Of a DNA stretch of 64,000 nt, positions 34,899-45,381 are shown piece after piece; position 1 is the stretch's first letter; each line of letters starts with the position of its first letter. The position numbers and the translations under genes were made by a program. Below the pieces are notes generated by a model that saw only the letters and a list, made by a program, of their open reading frames with translations, had not been told where the DNA came from and did not search any database. The DNA is from Janthinobacterium sp. 61 (lineage in GTDB: Bacteria > Pseudomonadota > Gammaproteobacteria > Burkholderiales > Burkholderiaceae_D): NCBI RefSeq assembly GCF_002846335.1, contig NZ_PJMQ01000001.1, positions 682,001 to 746,000 of the forward strand. The letters are read 5' to 3'.

Positions 34899-35369
34899 TT
34901 ACTTGCTGCCCAGTGCGCTTTTCTTGGCGCTTTTCTGACGTGGCTTGGCACGCTTGATGGAACCGCCTTCAGTAACGCGCTCATTGCCCTTGATCATGAC
35001 TTTCGTCACGCTGGGGCGCTTGGTGCCGCTGGCGCTGGCCTTGACGATGGTCACTTCGCGCATGCCTTTGCCGGCGCTGACCTTCTCCTTAACCACTTCT
35101 TTTTTCGGACGGTAGATTACCAGCAGTTTGCCAATATGTTGTACCGGGGCGGCGCCGAGATTGCCGCAAATCGTATCGTACATTCCGACGCGGGCTTCGC
35201 GGTCGTCGCCGAACACGCGGACTTTAATCAGACCGTGCGAATCCAGGCCAAGGTCGATCTCTTTGAGGACAGCAGGTGTCAAGCCCGCTTCGCCAATGAT
35301 GACGATAGGCTTCAGCGCGTGTGCTTCGGCGCGCAGTGCGCTGCGCTCTACGGGTGTAAGTTTTAGCAT
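34899..35369 (-). CDS. yhbY: YhbY family CRM-domain RNA-binding protein
   Basis: A 156-residue protein. Residues 1-95 form the CRS1-YhbY (CRM) domain: LTPVERSALRAEAHALKPIV, then VIIGEAGLTPAVLKEIDLGL, LIKVRVFG, and a GxxG-type loop in NLGAAPVQHIGKLLVIYR. E. coli YhbY binds pre-50S particles and assists ribosome assembly. The C-terminal 60 residues are a Lys/Arg-rich extension (KRAKPRQKSAKKSALGSK) not found in the 97-residue E. coli protein. The gene is divergent from rlmE by 42 bases, pairing two ribosome biogenesis genes. No close ribosome site is seen. Confidence 0.9.
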   Translation of the reverse strand: MLKLTPVERSALRAEAHALKPIVIIGEAGLTPAVLKEIDLGLDSHGLIKVRVFGDDREARVGMYDTICGNLGAAPVQHIGKLLVIYRPKKEVVKEKVSAGKGMREVTIVKASASGTKRPSVTKVMIKGNERVTEGGSIKRAKPRQKSAKKSALGSK

Positions 35370-35411
35370 AATAATATTTAGTAATTCCCTTAAAAGCAGT
35401 ATTCTACGCGA

Positions 35412-36095
35412 ATGGCAAAGAAGAAATTAAACAAAAACTGGTTGCACGACCACATAAATGATCCTTATGTGAAGTTGGCGCAAAAAGAGGGCTACCGTGC
35501 CCGGGCAGCATACAAGCTCAAAGAAATCGATGAAGACGAAAAACTGATCAAACCTGGCCAGGTGATTGTCGACCTTGGTTGTACTCCAGGCAGCTGGGCC
35601 CAGTACACGCGGCGCAAGCTGGCTGGCAAGGACGGCGGCGGGGTCAATGGTACCCTGATTGGCCTGGACATGCTGGAAATGGAGCCGATCGCCGACTTCC
35701 ACTTCATTCAGGGCGACTTCCGCGAGGCGCGCGTGCTGCGCCAACTGGAAGTGGTGTTGCAAGGGCGCAAGGTTGACGTGGTCCTGTCGGACATGGCGCC
35801 GAACCTGTCGGGCATCGCCACGGCGGACGCTGCGCGCATGGAACACCTGATCGACCTGGCTATCGAATTTTCGCAATTGCATTTGAAACCATCGGGCGTC
35901 TTGCTGGTGAAATGCTTCAAAGACATGGGTTTCAGCCAGATCGTGGAAAAATTCCGCGCTGAATTCAAGGTCGTGGTGCAGAAAAAGCCCAAGGCTAGCC
36001 GCGATAAATCGTCGGAAATCTTCCTGATGGGCCGTGGAATCAAGAATCCCCTGAAAAATGCCGTGCAAGAAGATGATTCCGCCCTTGATATTTAA
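35412..36095 (+). CDS. rlmE: 23S rRNA (uridine-2552-2'-O)-methyltransferase RlmE
   Basis: A 227-residue FtsJ/RrmJ enzyme that methylates U2552 in the ribosomal A loop at a late stage of 50S assembly. The catalytic K-D-K-E set is recognisable: K in [17 protein letters not shown] in [17 protein letters not shown] in [13 protein letters not shown] and E near [13 protein letters not shown]. The SAM loop is [17 protein letters not shown] ([16 protein letters not shown]). Length is slightly above the E. coli protein owing to the tail. It precedes ftsH, as in E. coli. Confidence 0.96.
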   Translation: MAKKKLNKNWLHDHINDPYVKLAQKEGYRARAAYKLKEIDEDEKLIKPGQVIVDLGCTPGSWAQYTRRKLAGKDGGGVNGTLIGLDMLEMEPIADFHFIQGDFREARVLRQLEVVLQGRKVDVVLSDMAPNLSGIATADAARMEHLIDLAIEFSQLHLKPSGVLLVKCFKDMGFSQIVEKFRAEFKVVVQKKPKASRDKSSEIFLMGRGIKNPLKNAVQEDDSALDI

Positions 36096-36298
36096 GAGGG
36101 AATCCGCACATGGGAACGAGAAGTGCAGTAGCGTCTGATGGCATAAAAGCCTAAATTGTTTATACTGCATTTTTTTTGCGTGAACGCGGTTTTTTCGCGC
36201 GCACGGATCGGCGGGCTTTGGCACGGCCCGCTTATTGCGAGTAAAATCGTGTTTCTAGCTATTGGTAAAGAGATGCGCACTGCATCCAAGGAGTCTTC

Positions 36299-38182
<1,884 letters not shown>

Positions 38183-38215
38183 TAGCGACCACTGCTTGAT
38201 CGGTGGCGTGAAATA

Positions 38216-38246
38216 AAAGGGTAAGGAGCAATCCTTGCCCTTTTTC
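38216..38246 (+). terminator. Intrinsic terminator after ftsH
   Basis: AAAGGGTAAGGA (38216-38227) pairs with TCCTTGCCCTTT (38232-38243) with one G-T pair around a GCAA tetraloop, followed by T bases. folP begins 42 bases later. Confidence 0.85.
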
Positions 38247-38287
38247 GTTGCCGCAGCAGTTTTTTCCCGACGACTACAAAGATTCAC

Positions 38288-39121
38288 ATGCGACACTATT
38301 TGCAATTCGGCCGTTTCGGCTTCAACCTGCAGGGTACGCAGGCGCTGGTGATGGGTATCCTGAATATCACGCCCGATTCCTTTTCCGATGCCGGCCAGTA
38401 CCAACACCTGGAATTTGCCCTCTCGCGCGCGGAGCAGATGATAGTCGACGGCGTCGACATCATCGATATTGGCGGCGAATCGAGCCGTCCCGGCGCGCTG
38501 CCGCTGCCGCTGCAGGACGAGCTGCAGCGCGTCATGCCGGTGCTGTACGCCTTGCGCGACTGCGGCAAGCCCCTGTCCGTCGACACATATAAACCCGAAG
38601 TGATGCGCGAAGCCATTCTGGCGGGTGCCGACATGATCAACGACATCAACGGTTTCCGCGCGCCGGGCGCCATAGCGGCCGTGCAGGATAGCGATTGCGC
38701 GCTGTGCATCATGCACATGCAAAACGTGCCAGTAACCATGCAAGCCCAGCCCCAATATGAGGATGTGGTGCGTGAAGTCATCGACTTCCTGCGCGAGCGC
38801 ATAGTGACGATGACGGCCGCCGGCATAGACCGCGAGCGCCTGTGCGTTGATCCCGGCTTTGGCTTCGGCAAGACGGTGGAGCAGAACTATGCCTTGCTGC
38901 GCGCCACGCGCCAGTTGCGAAGCGAGCTGGACCTGCCCGTGCTGGCCGGCCTGTCGCGCAAATCGATGATAGGCGCCGTGACGGGGCGTCCCGTCGAGCA
39001 GCGCCTGGCGGGCAGCGTTGCCGGTGCGCTTGCTGCGGTAGCGCAAGGTGCGGAAATTATCCGCGTGCATGATGTCGCTGAAACCGTCGATGCGCTGAAG
39101 GTCTGGCGCATGGTGCACTGA
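38288..39121 (+). CDS. folP: Dihydropteroate synthase FolP
   Basis: A 277-residue TIM-barrel enzyme joining p-aminobenzoate to dihydropterin pyrophosphate in folate synthesis, the target of sulfonamides. Conserved loops: MGILNITPDSFSDAG (pyrophosphate loop 1), DIIDIGGESSRPGALPL (loop 2), SVDTYKPEVMREAILAGADM, INDINGFR, CVDPGFGFGKTVEQNYALL and LAGLSRKSMIGAVTGRPVEQ, and the final IIRVHDVAET. Residues usually altered in resistance look wild type. The ftsH-folP-glmM order is conserved across proteobacteria. Confidence 0.96.
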   Translation: MRHYLQFGRFGFNLQGTQALVMGILNITPDSFSDAGQYQHLEFALSRAEQMIVDGVDIIDIGGESSRPGALPLPLQDELQRVMPVLYALRDCGKPLSVDTYKPEVMREAILAGADMINDINGFRAPGAIAAVQDSDCALCIMHMQNVPVTMQAQPQYEDVVREVIDFLRERIVTMTAAGIDRERLCVDPGFGFGKTVEQNYALLRATRQLRSELDLPVLAGLSRKSMIGAVTGRPVEQRLAGSVAGALAAVAQGAEIIRVHDVAETVDALKVWRMVH

Positions 39122-39160
39122 AGCTGTAAGATTCATTATAAACAACAAAAAGAGAAATAT

Positions 39161-40498
39161 ATGACGCGTAAATATTTTGGCACCGATGGTATTCGCGGCC
39201 TGGTGGGCACGGCCCCGATCACCCCCGATTTCGTCATGCGCCTCGGTTATGCGGCCGGCATGGTGCTGGCCAAGTCGCAGGGCGGCAAGGCGCGCCCGAC
39301 TGTGCTGATCGGCAAGGACACGCGCATTTCCGGCTACATGCTGGAAGCGGCGCTGGAAGCTGGCCTGTCGGCGGCCGGCGTGGACGTGATGCTGGCCGGC
39401 CCCATGCCGACGCCGGCGATCGCCTACCTGACGCGGGCGCTGCGCCTGTCTGCCGGGGTGGTCATTTCCGCGTCGCACAATCCGTATCACGACAACGGTA
39501 TCAAGTTCTTTTCCGGCCAGGGCACCAAGCTGCCCGACAGCGTGGAACTGGAAATCGAAGCGGCGCTCGACGAGCCCATGGCCTGCGTGCCATCCGACAA
39601 GCTGGGCCGCGCCAAGCGCCTGGACGATGCCCAGGGCCGCTACATCGAATTTTGCAAGAGCACCTTCCCGAACGAACTGGACTTGCGCGGCCTGAAGATC
39701 GTCGTCGATTGCGCGCATGGCGCCGCCTACCATATCGCGCCGCACGTGTTCCATGAGCTGGGCGCGGAAGTCATCGCCATCGGCAACAAGCCCGATGGCT
39801 TCAACATCAATGCGGGCTTTGGCGCCACGGCAACCAAGGCCATGGCCGAAGCCGTCGTCGAGCACGGTGCCGATCTCGGCATCGCCCTCGATGGCGACGC
39901 CGACCGGCTGATCATGTGCGACGCCACGGGGCGGCTGTATAACGGTGACGAGTTGTTGTATATCATGGTCAAGGACCGCCTGGCGACGGGCCCCGTGGCC
40001 GGCGCCGTAGGAACGTTGATGACCAACATGGCGCTGGAAGTGCTGTTCAAGCAGCAGGGCATCGGCTTTGCGCGCGCCAAGGTGGGCGACCGCTATGTGC
40101 TGGAAGTCATGAAGGAAAAGGGCTGGATACTGGGCGGCGAGGGCTCCGGCCATTTGCTGTGCCTGGACCGCCACACGACGGGAGACGGTATCGTCTCCGC
40201 GCTGCAAGTCTTGTCCGCGCTCAAACGCAGCGGCCAGAGCCTGCAGCAATGCCTGGCCGAACTGGTGCTGTTTCCGCAAACCCTGATCAACCTGCGCGTG
40301 GCGCCCGGTTTCGACTGGCAACAAAATGCCGCCATGGTGGCCGAGAAAGCATTGGTCGAGGCCGAACTGGGCGACACAGGCCGCGTGCTGATCCGCGCTT
40401 CGGGCACCGAACCGCTGATCCGCGTGATGGTCGAGGCGAAAGATAAAGTGCAGGCCGAGAGCATGGCGCGCCGCATTGCCGATAAAGTCACCGCGTGA
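39161..40498 (+). CDS. glmM: Phosphoglucosamine mutase GlmM
   Basis: A 445-residue phosphohexomutase converting glucosamine-6-phosphate to glucosamine-1-phosphate for UDP-GlcNAc, hence peptidoglycan and LPS. It has the four-domain layout: [20 protein letters not shown] at the N-terminus, the phosphoserine loop [20 protein letters not shown] (active Ser in SASHNP), the metal loop [15 protein letters not shown], the sugar loop [19 protein letters not shown] and the phosphate-binding [14 protein letters not shown]. All are intact. It follows folP by 39 bases. Confidence 0.97.
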   Translation: MTRKYFGTDGIRGLVGTAPITPDFVMRLGYAAGMVLAKSQGGKARPTVLIGKDTRISGYMLEAALEAGLSAAGVDVMLAGPMPTPAIAYLTRALRLSAGVVISASHNPYHDNGIKFFSGQGTKLPDSVELEIEAALDEPMACVPSDKLGRAKRLDDAQGRYIEFCKSTFPNELDLRGLKIVVDCAHGAAYHIAPHVFHELGAEVIAIGNKPDGFNINAGFGATATKAMAEAVVEHGADLGIALDGDADRLIMCDATGRLYNGDELLYIMVKDRLATGPVAGAVGTLMTNMALEVLFKQQGIGFARAKVGDRYVLEVMKEKGWILGGEGSGHLLCLDRHTTGDGIVSALQVLSALKRSGQSLQQCLAELVLFPQTLINLRVAPGFDWQQNAAMVAEKALVEAELGDTGRVLIRASGTEPLIRVMVEAKDKVQAESMARRIADKVTA

Positions 40499-40543
40499 TA
40501 GGCAGGAACCGATAGTTATTTCCATCTAATTCGTCTATGGCAA

Positions 40544-40572
40544 TTGACGAAATTGGGTGGGGGCGTTATTAT
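40544..40572 (+). promoter_or_regulatory. Sigma-70 promoter of tRNA-Pro
   Basis: TTGACG (40544-40549), 17-base spacer, TATTAT (40567-40572). The mature tRNA begins nine bases after the -10, so transcription starts at or just before it. A GC-rich block follows the -35. Confidence 0.75.
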
Positions 40573-40580
40573 CTTGTCTT

Positions 40581-40657
40581 CGGAGTGTGGCGCAGCCCGG
40601 TAGCGCACCTGGTTTGGGACCAGGGGGTCCAAGGTTCGAATCCTTGTACTCCGACCA
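40581..40657 (+). tRNA. tRNA-Pro (anticodon TGG)
   Basis: A 77-nucleotide cloverleaf. Acceptor arms CGGAGTG and TACTCCG pair with one G-T, the D loop holds AGCCCGGTAGCGC, the anticodon arm CTGGT-TTGGGA-CCAG reads TGG, and the T arm is CTTGT-paired around GGTTCGAATCC. The CCA end is encoded. Read for CCN proline codons. Confidence 0.96.
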
Positions 40658-40667
40658 AAGTCATAAG

Positions 40668-40696
40668 CGGGCTGTCAGAAATGACAGCCCGTTTTC
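40668..40696 (+). terminator. Terminator after tRNA-Pro
   Basis: CGGGCTGTCA (40668-40677) pairs with TGACAGCCCG (40682-40691) around GAAA-like loop bases, followed by TTTTC. Confidence 0.88.
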
Positions 40697-40750
40697 TATT
40701 CCGCGCAGGCATTTCATTGCTAGCGCGCATGGATTAAAATACTGCACCTC

Positions 40751-40826
40751 TCCGCCCATCGTTCAACGGATAGGACAACGGTCTTCTAAACCGTGAATGG
40801 GGGTTCGATTCCCTCTGGGCGGACCA
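40751..40826 (+). tRNA. tRNA-Arg (anticodon TCT)
   Basis: A 76-nucleotide cloverleaf. Acceptor arms TCCGCCC and GGGCGGA pair fully, the D arm holds GTTCAACGGATAGGAC, the anticodon arm ACGGT-CTTCTAA-ACCGT reads TCT for AGA, and the T arm contains GGGGTTCGATTCCC. CCA is encoded. AGA is a rare codon in this genome, so this is a minor tRNA. Confidence 0.96.
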
Positions 40827-40896
40827 GTTTCATACTGGCCACGGCTTGCGCCATGCGGCCGCATCCTTCTCTCTTCCTGTCTATACGCTCGCGGCC

Positions 40897-41076
40897 TTAT
40901 GGCTGCGCAAACAGCACCACGCTCAGCAAATACAGCAGCGGCACCGCGCACAGCAGCGCAGACAATACGGACAGTATTTTCTTGCTCGCCAGGCGTGCCA
41001 GGCGCAGCCTTTCACGCGCAGGCAAATGCTGGCGGATCAGGTCGCGCGCGCGTGGCTGGAATGGGGATTCATGCAT
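40897..41076 (-). CDS. Small single-pass membrane protein
   Basis: A 59-residue protein. The basic N-terminus (about 1-33, RARDLIRQHLPARERLRLAR) is followed by one hydrophobic helix (about 35-57, ILSVLSALLCAVPLLYLLSV), so the charged part should lie in the cytoplasm. AAGGAG six bases before the ATG at 41076 supports this start over the longer frame to 41235. The family is not recognised. It stands between tRNA-Arg and the GbsR-like gene, downstream of the latter on the same strand. Confidence 0.62.
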   Translation of the reverse strand: MHESPFQPRARDLIRQHLPARERLRLARLASKKILSVLSALLCAVPLLYLLSVVLFAQP

Positions 41077-41185
41077 GGAAGCTCCTTCGCAAGGGTGGCG
41101 GTGGTGCCAGCCAGCATAGCGAGAGAGGCATAAAGACGGTGTAAAGAGTCGGGCGCCGCGTGTATGCGGCGTGTAAACGCTGCGC

Positions 41186-41764
41186 TTATTTCTCGCTGTC
41201 GTCGGGACTCTTGCCAAACAGGCGGTCCTTGGCATTGAGCAGCTTTTGCACCTTGGCGCCCATTTTCATCAGTTGCGCCATCGATTCGGGCGACAGGCGC
41301 TGCAAGTCGTCGAACCAGGTGTTGGCCAGGTCGACCAGTTCATACATTTCGCGCATGCGCTCTTGCGCATACTGGTCCACGGGTTCCGTGGCCGGCGCCA
41401 GCAGCGATTCGCGCAGCACTGTCAAGGTGGGTGCCACTTCGCGACGGCGGCGTTCGGCGGCCACCACGCGGAAGATTTGCCACACATCGCCCAGCGAGGA
41501 AAAATATTCGCGCCGGTCGCCGGGGATGCGCGACTGGCGGATCAAGCCCCAGCCCTGCAATTCCTTCAAACCGATGCTGACGTTCGAGCGTGAAAAACTC
41601 AGGTGTTCCGCGATTTCGTCCGCGTGCAAAGGAAGCTCCGAGACAAACAACAAGGCGTACACTTGTCCCACCGTACGGTTAAAGCCCCAGCGGCTGCCCA
41701 TCTCGCCGAAATGGCTGACAAAGGTCAGGATCAGCGGCGTCATGTGGATATTTTGAGTTTTCAT
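41186..41764 (-). CDS. GbsR/MarR-family winged-helix transcriptional regulator
   Basis: A 192-residue regulator. The winged helix (about 10-95) shows LILTFVSHFGEMGSRWGFNR, VGQVYALLFVSELPLHADEI and AEHLSFSRSNVSIGLKELQG (recognition helix), the pattern of GbsR-type MarR proteins. A helical C-terminal region (about 100-192) follows and ends in a charged tail. It is divergent from cydDC with 117 bases between, the usual place for a regulator of its neighbour. Control of the bd oxidase operon is inferred, not proven. The start at 41764 (MKTQNIH) lacks a clear ribosome site; 41743 is an alternative. Confidence 0.85.
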   Translation of the reverse strand: MKTQNIHMTPLILTFVSHFGEMGSRWGFNRTVGQVYALLFVSELPLHADEIAEHLSFSRSNVSIGLKELQGWGLIRQSRIPGDRREYFSSLGDVWQIFRVVAAERRRREVAPTLTVLRESLLAPATEPVDQYAQERMREMYELVDLANTWFDDLQRLSPESMAQLMKMGAKVQKLLNAKDRLFGKSPDDSEK

Positions 41765-41803
41765 AATTATCTGAATTTTTTCACGCCACACCCGCAGGGT
41801 CAA

Positions 41804-41861
41804 TTGATTTATGTCATGTTTCGCAGTATTATACAAAAAATCGAATTTACAGAAAATTCTG
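41804..41861 (+). promoter_or_regulatory. cydD promoter with FNR-like site and downstream operator-like palindrome
   Basis: TTGATT (41804-41809), 17 bases, TATTAT (41827-41832) form a good sigma-70 promoter. The -35 overlaps TTGAT-TTAT-GTCAT (41804-41817), a weak FNR/ANR-like half-palindrome. A perfect 12-base palindrome CAGAAAATTCTG lies at 41850-41861, about 18 bases past the -10, where a bound repressor such as the divergent GbsR-like protein would block transcription. Confidence 0.5.
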
Positions 41862-41881
41862 AAAACTCAAAAAGTTTAGAG

Positions 41882-43582
41882 ATGCCTGCCACGCCACCAT
41901 CCTTGCCCCGCTTTATTCTTCCCCGTGCCGCCAGCCTGGCGCAAGGTGGTGCCGCCTTGCTGTGGCTGCCGCAAGCGGCCTTGCTGGCCTGGGCCGTGCA
42001 AGCCATGCTCGACGGTGCGCCCTGGCGCGCGGCCCTGCTGCCGACCGCTGGCGTGCTGCTGCTGGGCGTGCTGCGCGCCGGCTGTGAAGCGTGGGGCGCG
42101 CGGCGCATGTATGCTGCGGCGCGCGAGCACCTGTCCAGCCTGCGCGGGGAAGTGGCGCAGGCGCTGGCGCGCCGTTCGCCGCTGGACCGCCAGCGCGCGC
42201 AGTCGGGCCAGGCGGCCAGCGTCATCGCCGAGCAGGCCGAAGCCATCGTGCCGTATCTGGTGCGCTACAAGCCCGCGCGCTGGAAGGTGATGCTTGTGCC
42301 CCTCGTGATCCTCGCCGTGGTGACGCCGCTGTCATGGATCGCCGCCTTGATCCTGCTCATCGCCGCGCCCCTGATTCCCGTCTTCATGGCCCTGGTGGGC
42401 ATGGGCGCGCAAGCGGCCAGCCGCGCGCAGATGGTGGAAATGGGCAGCATGAACGCCTTTTTGCTGGACCGCCTGCGCGGTCTGGCCACCTTGCGCGCGC
42501 TCGATGCCGTCGACGCCACGGCCGCAAGGCTGGATGTCTCGTCGCAATCCGTGCGCCGGCGCACGATGGTGGTGCTGCGCATCGCCTTCCTGTCGTCCGC
42601 CGTGCTGGAATTGTTTTCCGCGCTGGGCGTGGCCATGGTGGCGGCGTTCATCGGTTTCTCCTTGTTGGGCAGCATCAATTTCGGTACCTGGGGTCGGGAA
42701 CTGAGCCTGGGGCAGGGCTTGTTCATCCTGCTGCTGGCGCCCGCATTCTTCGAGCCGCTGCGCGAACTGGCCGCCGTCTGGCACGACAAGGCGGCCGGCG
42801 AAGCGGGCCTGGCCGGCTTGCACGACCTGGCTGCCGATGGCGTGCCCTTGCCTGGCGCCGGGGTGGAAGCTGCTGCCGTTTCCGCCGCCGCCATGGCGGT
42901 GGCGCCACCTCCCGCCGTCGAGATCCATCAACTGCGCTTTGCCCATCCTGGCGAAGCGCCCGTGTTCGAGCAGTTCAAGCTGACTGTGCGCGCCGGCGAG
43001 CACGTGGCCCTGCTGGGTGCCAGCGGCGCCGGCAAGACCACCTTGCTATCCTTGCTGGCCGGCTTGCTGCCCGCCAGCGGCGGCGATATCCGCATCGGCG
43101 GCGTGCGCCTGACCGACAGTACCGTGAATACCTTGCGCCAGCGCATGGCCTGGATGGGCCAGCGTCCGCACGTGTTTGCCGCTTCCGTCAGCCAGAACGT
43201 GACCCTGGGCCGCGTTGGCGCAAATGCCGCGCACGTGACGCAGGCGCTGCACCTGGCCGATCTGGCCGCCGTGGCGCAGGCGCAGCCGGCCGTCATGCTC
43301 AGCGATGGCGGCCAGGGCTTGTCCGGCGGCGAGGCCGTGCGCCTGGCGCTGGCCCGCGTGGCCCTGCATCCGCACGCCGATTTGCTGCTGGTCGATGAAC
43401 CGACGGCCCACCTGGACAGCGAAACGGCGGCACGCGTGACCGATGCCTTGCTGGAATTGGCCAAGGGCAAGACGATGATTGTCGCCACGCATGACCCCGT
43501 GCTGGCTGGCCGTTTGCAGCGCACGGTGCAGGTCGATGCGCAGGCGCAAGTGCAGGAGCATAAGGAAGAAGCGCGCGCATGA
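41882..43582 (+). CDS. cydD: Thiol reductant ABC exporter subunit CydD
   Basis: A 566-residue half transporter with six membrane helices (about 15-320) and an ATPase domain (about 345-560). Walker A is LLGASGAGKTTLLSLLAG, the signature is LSGGEAVRLALARVAL, Walker B is DLLLVDEPTAHLD and the switch is VATHDPVLAG. CydDC exports glutathione and cysteine to the periplasm and is needed to mature cytochrome bd. The start at 41882 (MPATPP) gives the family length; a start at 41816 is possible but would sit in the promoter. The end overlaps cydC by ATGA. Confidence 0.93.
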   Translation: MPATPPSLPRFILPRAASLAQGGAALLWLPQAALLAWAVQAMLDGAPWRAALLPTAGVLLLGVLRAGCEAWGARRMYAAAREHLSSLRGEVAQALARRSPLDRQRAQSGQAASVIAEQAEAIVPYLVRYKPARWKVMLVPLVILAVVTPLSWIAALILLIAAPLIPVFMALVGMGAQAASRAQMVEMGSMNAFLLDRLRGLATLRALDAVDATAARLDVSSQSVRRRTMVVLRIAFLSSAVLELFSALGVAMVAAFIGFSLLGSINFGTWGRELSLGQGLFILLLAPAFFEPLRELAAVWHDKAAGEAGLAGLHDLAADGVPLPGAGVEAAAVSAAAMAVAPPPAVEIHQLRFAHPGEAPVFEQFKLTVRAGEHVALLGASGAGKTTLLSLLAGLLPASGGDIRIGGVRLTDSTVNTLRQRMAWMGQRPHVFAASVSQNVTLGRVGANAAHVTQALHLADLAAVAQAQPAVMLSDGGQGLSGGEAVRLALARVALHPHADLLLVDEPTAHLDSETAARVTDALLELAKGKTMIVATHDPVLAGRLQRTVQVDAQAQVQEHKEEARA

Positions 43583-45261
43583 AAAATTCACTTATAGCGA
43601 ACCCTGTCCTGCGGCAATTGCTGCTGGCCCAGCCGGGCAAACTGATCGGTGGCGCCATGCTGGCGGCCCTGACGGCGGTGGCCGGCATGGCCTTGCTGGG
43701 CCTGTCCGGCTGGTTCATTACGGCCACCTCTATCGCTGGCTTGCACGCTTCGACGGCCTTGCTGTTCGATGTGTTCGGTCCTTCGGCCGGCATCCGCCTG
43801 CTGGCCATCGGCCGCACGGGTTCGCGCTATGCGGAGCGCCTCGTCACGCATGACGCCACATTCGCCGCGCTGGCCAGCATCCGCGTGCAGCTGTTCCGTG
43901 GCTGGTCGCGCCCGGAAGCGGCCAGCCGCTTGCTGCGCCAGCCGGCCAAACTGCTGTTCCGCCTGACGGCCGATATCGATGCGCTCGAAGCGCTGTACCT
44001 GCGCCTGCTGGTGCCAGCCTTCACGGCACTGTGCGCGGCCTTGCTGGCGGGCGTGGCGCTGGGCGCGATGCAGTGGCAGCTGGGCCTGGGCCTGGCTGCG
44101 TGGCTGCTGGCCGCCGGCGGGGGCATCAGCTGGCTGGTCGCGCGCGCTGCCCGCCGTCCCGCCATCGTGCGCTCGCGCGCCATCGAAAAACTGCGTTCCG
44201 GCACCATCGACCTGGTGGCGGGCCAGACGGACCTCGTCATGGCGGGGCGCATCGACGCCCAGTGCGCCGCGCTGGGGCAGATTGATTGCTCGCTGGCGCA
44301 AGCCGATTTCGCCCTGCAGCGCCTGGAGACGGCGGCTGGCGCCGCTTACGGCGTGGCCGGCAGCGTGACCCTGGCCGGCGTGCTGCTGGCCGTGGCCGCG
44401 CTGGTGCAGCAGCAGGCGCTGAACGTGCCGCTGGCAGCCCTGGCCCTGCTGATCGCCCTGACGGCCGTGGAGCCGTTTGCGGGACTGCGCCGTGGCGCCC
44501 TGGAAGCGGGCCGCATGCTGCTGGCCATGCGCCGCCTGGCGCCGCGGCTCGATGCTCAAGAGATCGCCGCTCTGCCGGCTGACAGCGCGCCGGGCTTGCG
44601 CCTGGAACATGTCAGCGCCGCGCATGCGGGCAGCAATGTCGCCATTTTGCATGACGTATCGCTGCACATCGCGGATGGCGAAAGAGTGGCCTTGATCGGT
44701 CCCAGCGGCGTGGGCAAGTCCACCTTGCTGGCCATCGCCGCCCGCGAACTGGCGCCGTTGTCGGGCAAGGTGAGCGCGCCGCGCGCCTGCCTGTTTACCC
44801 AGAAAACGGAACTGTTCCAGGACAGCCTGCGCGATAACCTGCGCCTGGCCGACCCGTCCGCCAGCGATGCGCAGCTGTGGGCTGCGCTGCAATCGGCCGG
44901 CCTGGACGAAGAAGTGCGGGCTTTCGCGGGCGGCCTCGATACCTTGCTGGGCGAAGGCGGCCTGGGCTTGTCTGGCGGGCAGGCGCGGCGATTGGCACTG
45001 GCGCGATTGTTCCTGCACGAATCGACCTTGTGGCTGCTGGACGAAGCCACCGAGGCGCTCAATGCGCAGGTGGCAATCGATGTCCTGCAGCGCCTGCGCG
45101 CGCGCAGCGACGGACGTACCTTGTTGATCGCCACCCACTTGCGGCGCGAAGCGGCGCTGGCGGACCGGCTGGTCAGCCTGCGCGATGGCCGCATCGTGGC
45201 TGACGCGCACCGTGGCACGCAAGCCTTCGAGGCGGCGTTGGCCGGCTTGCGCGGCGATTGA
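43579..45261 (+). CDS. cydC: Thiol reductant ABC exporter subunit CydC
   Basis: A 560-residue partner of CydD. The membrane part (about 15-310) begins with LIGGAMLAALTAVAGMALLG and SGWFITATSIAGLHAST, then FGPSAGIRLLAIGRTGSRYA, the CydC family pattern. The ATPase domain has Walker A LIGPSGVGKSTLLAIAAREL, signature LSGGQARRLALARLFL, Walker B LWLLDEATEALN and switch IATHLRREAAL. In Walker B the catalytic Glu is present. Its ATG overlaps the cydD stop, so translation is coupled. A 120-base gap separates it from cydA. Confidence 0.93.
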   Translation: MKNSLIANPVLRQLLLAQPGKLIGGAMLAALTAVAGMALLGLSGWFITATSIAGLHASTALLFDVFGPSAGIRLLAIGRTGSRYAERLVTHDATFAALASIRVQLFRGWSRPEAASRLLRQPAKLLFRLTADIDALEALYLRLLVPAFTALCAALLAGVALGAMQWQLGLGLAAWLLAAGGGISWLVARAARRPAIVRSRAIEKLRSGTIDLVAGQTDLVMAGRIDAQCAALGQIDCSLAQADFALQRLETAAGAAYGVAGSVTLAGVLLAVAALVQQQALNVPLAALALLIALTAVEPFAGLRRGALEAGRMLLAMRRLAPRLDAQEIAALPADSAPGLRLEHVSAAHAGSNVAILHDVSLHIADGERVALIGPSGVGKSTLLAIAARELAPLSGKVSAPRACLFTQKTELFQDSLRDNLRLADPSASDAQLWAALQSAGLDEEVRAFAGGLDTLLGEGGLGLSGGQARRLALARLFLHESTLWLLDEATEALNAQVAIDVLQRLRARSDGRTLLIATHLRREAALADRLVSLRDGRIVADAHRGTQAFEAALAGLRGD

Positions 45262-45381
45262 AGAAGAATAGGGGAGCCACAGGCGGCGCTGACTGACAAT
45301 TTTACAACACCGGCGCCAAGCGGACTGCAGCAGATAGATGCCAAGTTTACAATCACAGTAGGGACACACCAAGGAAATCAT

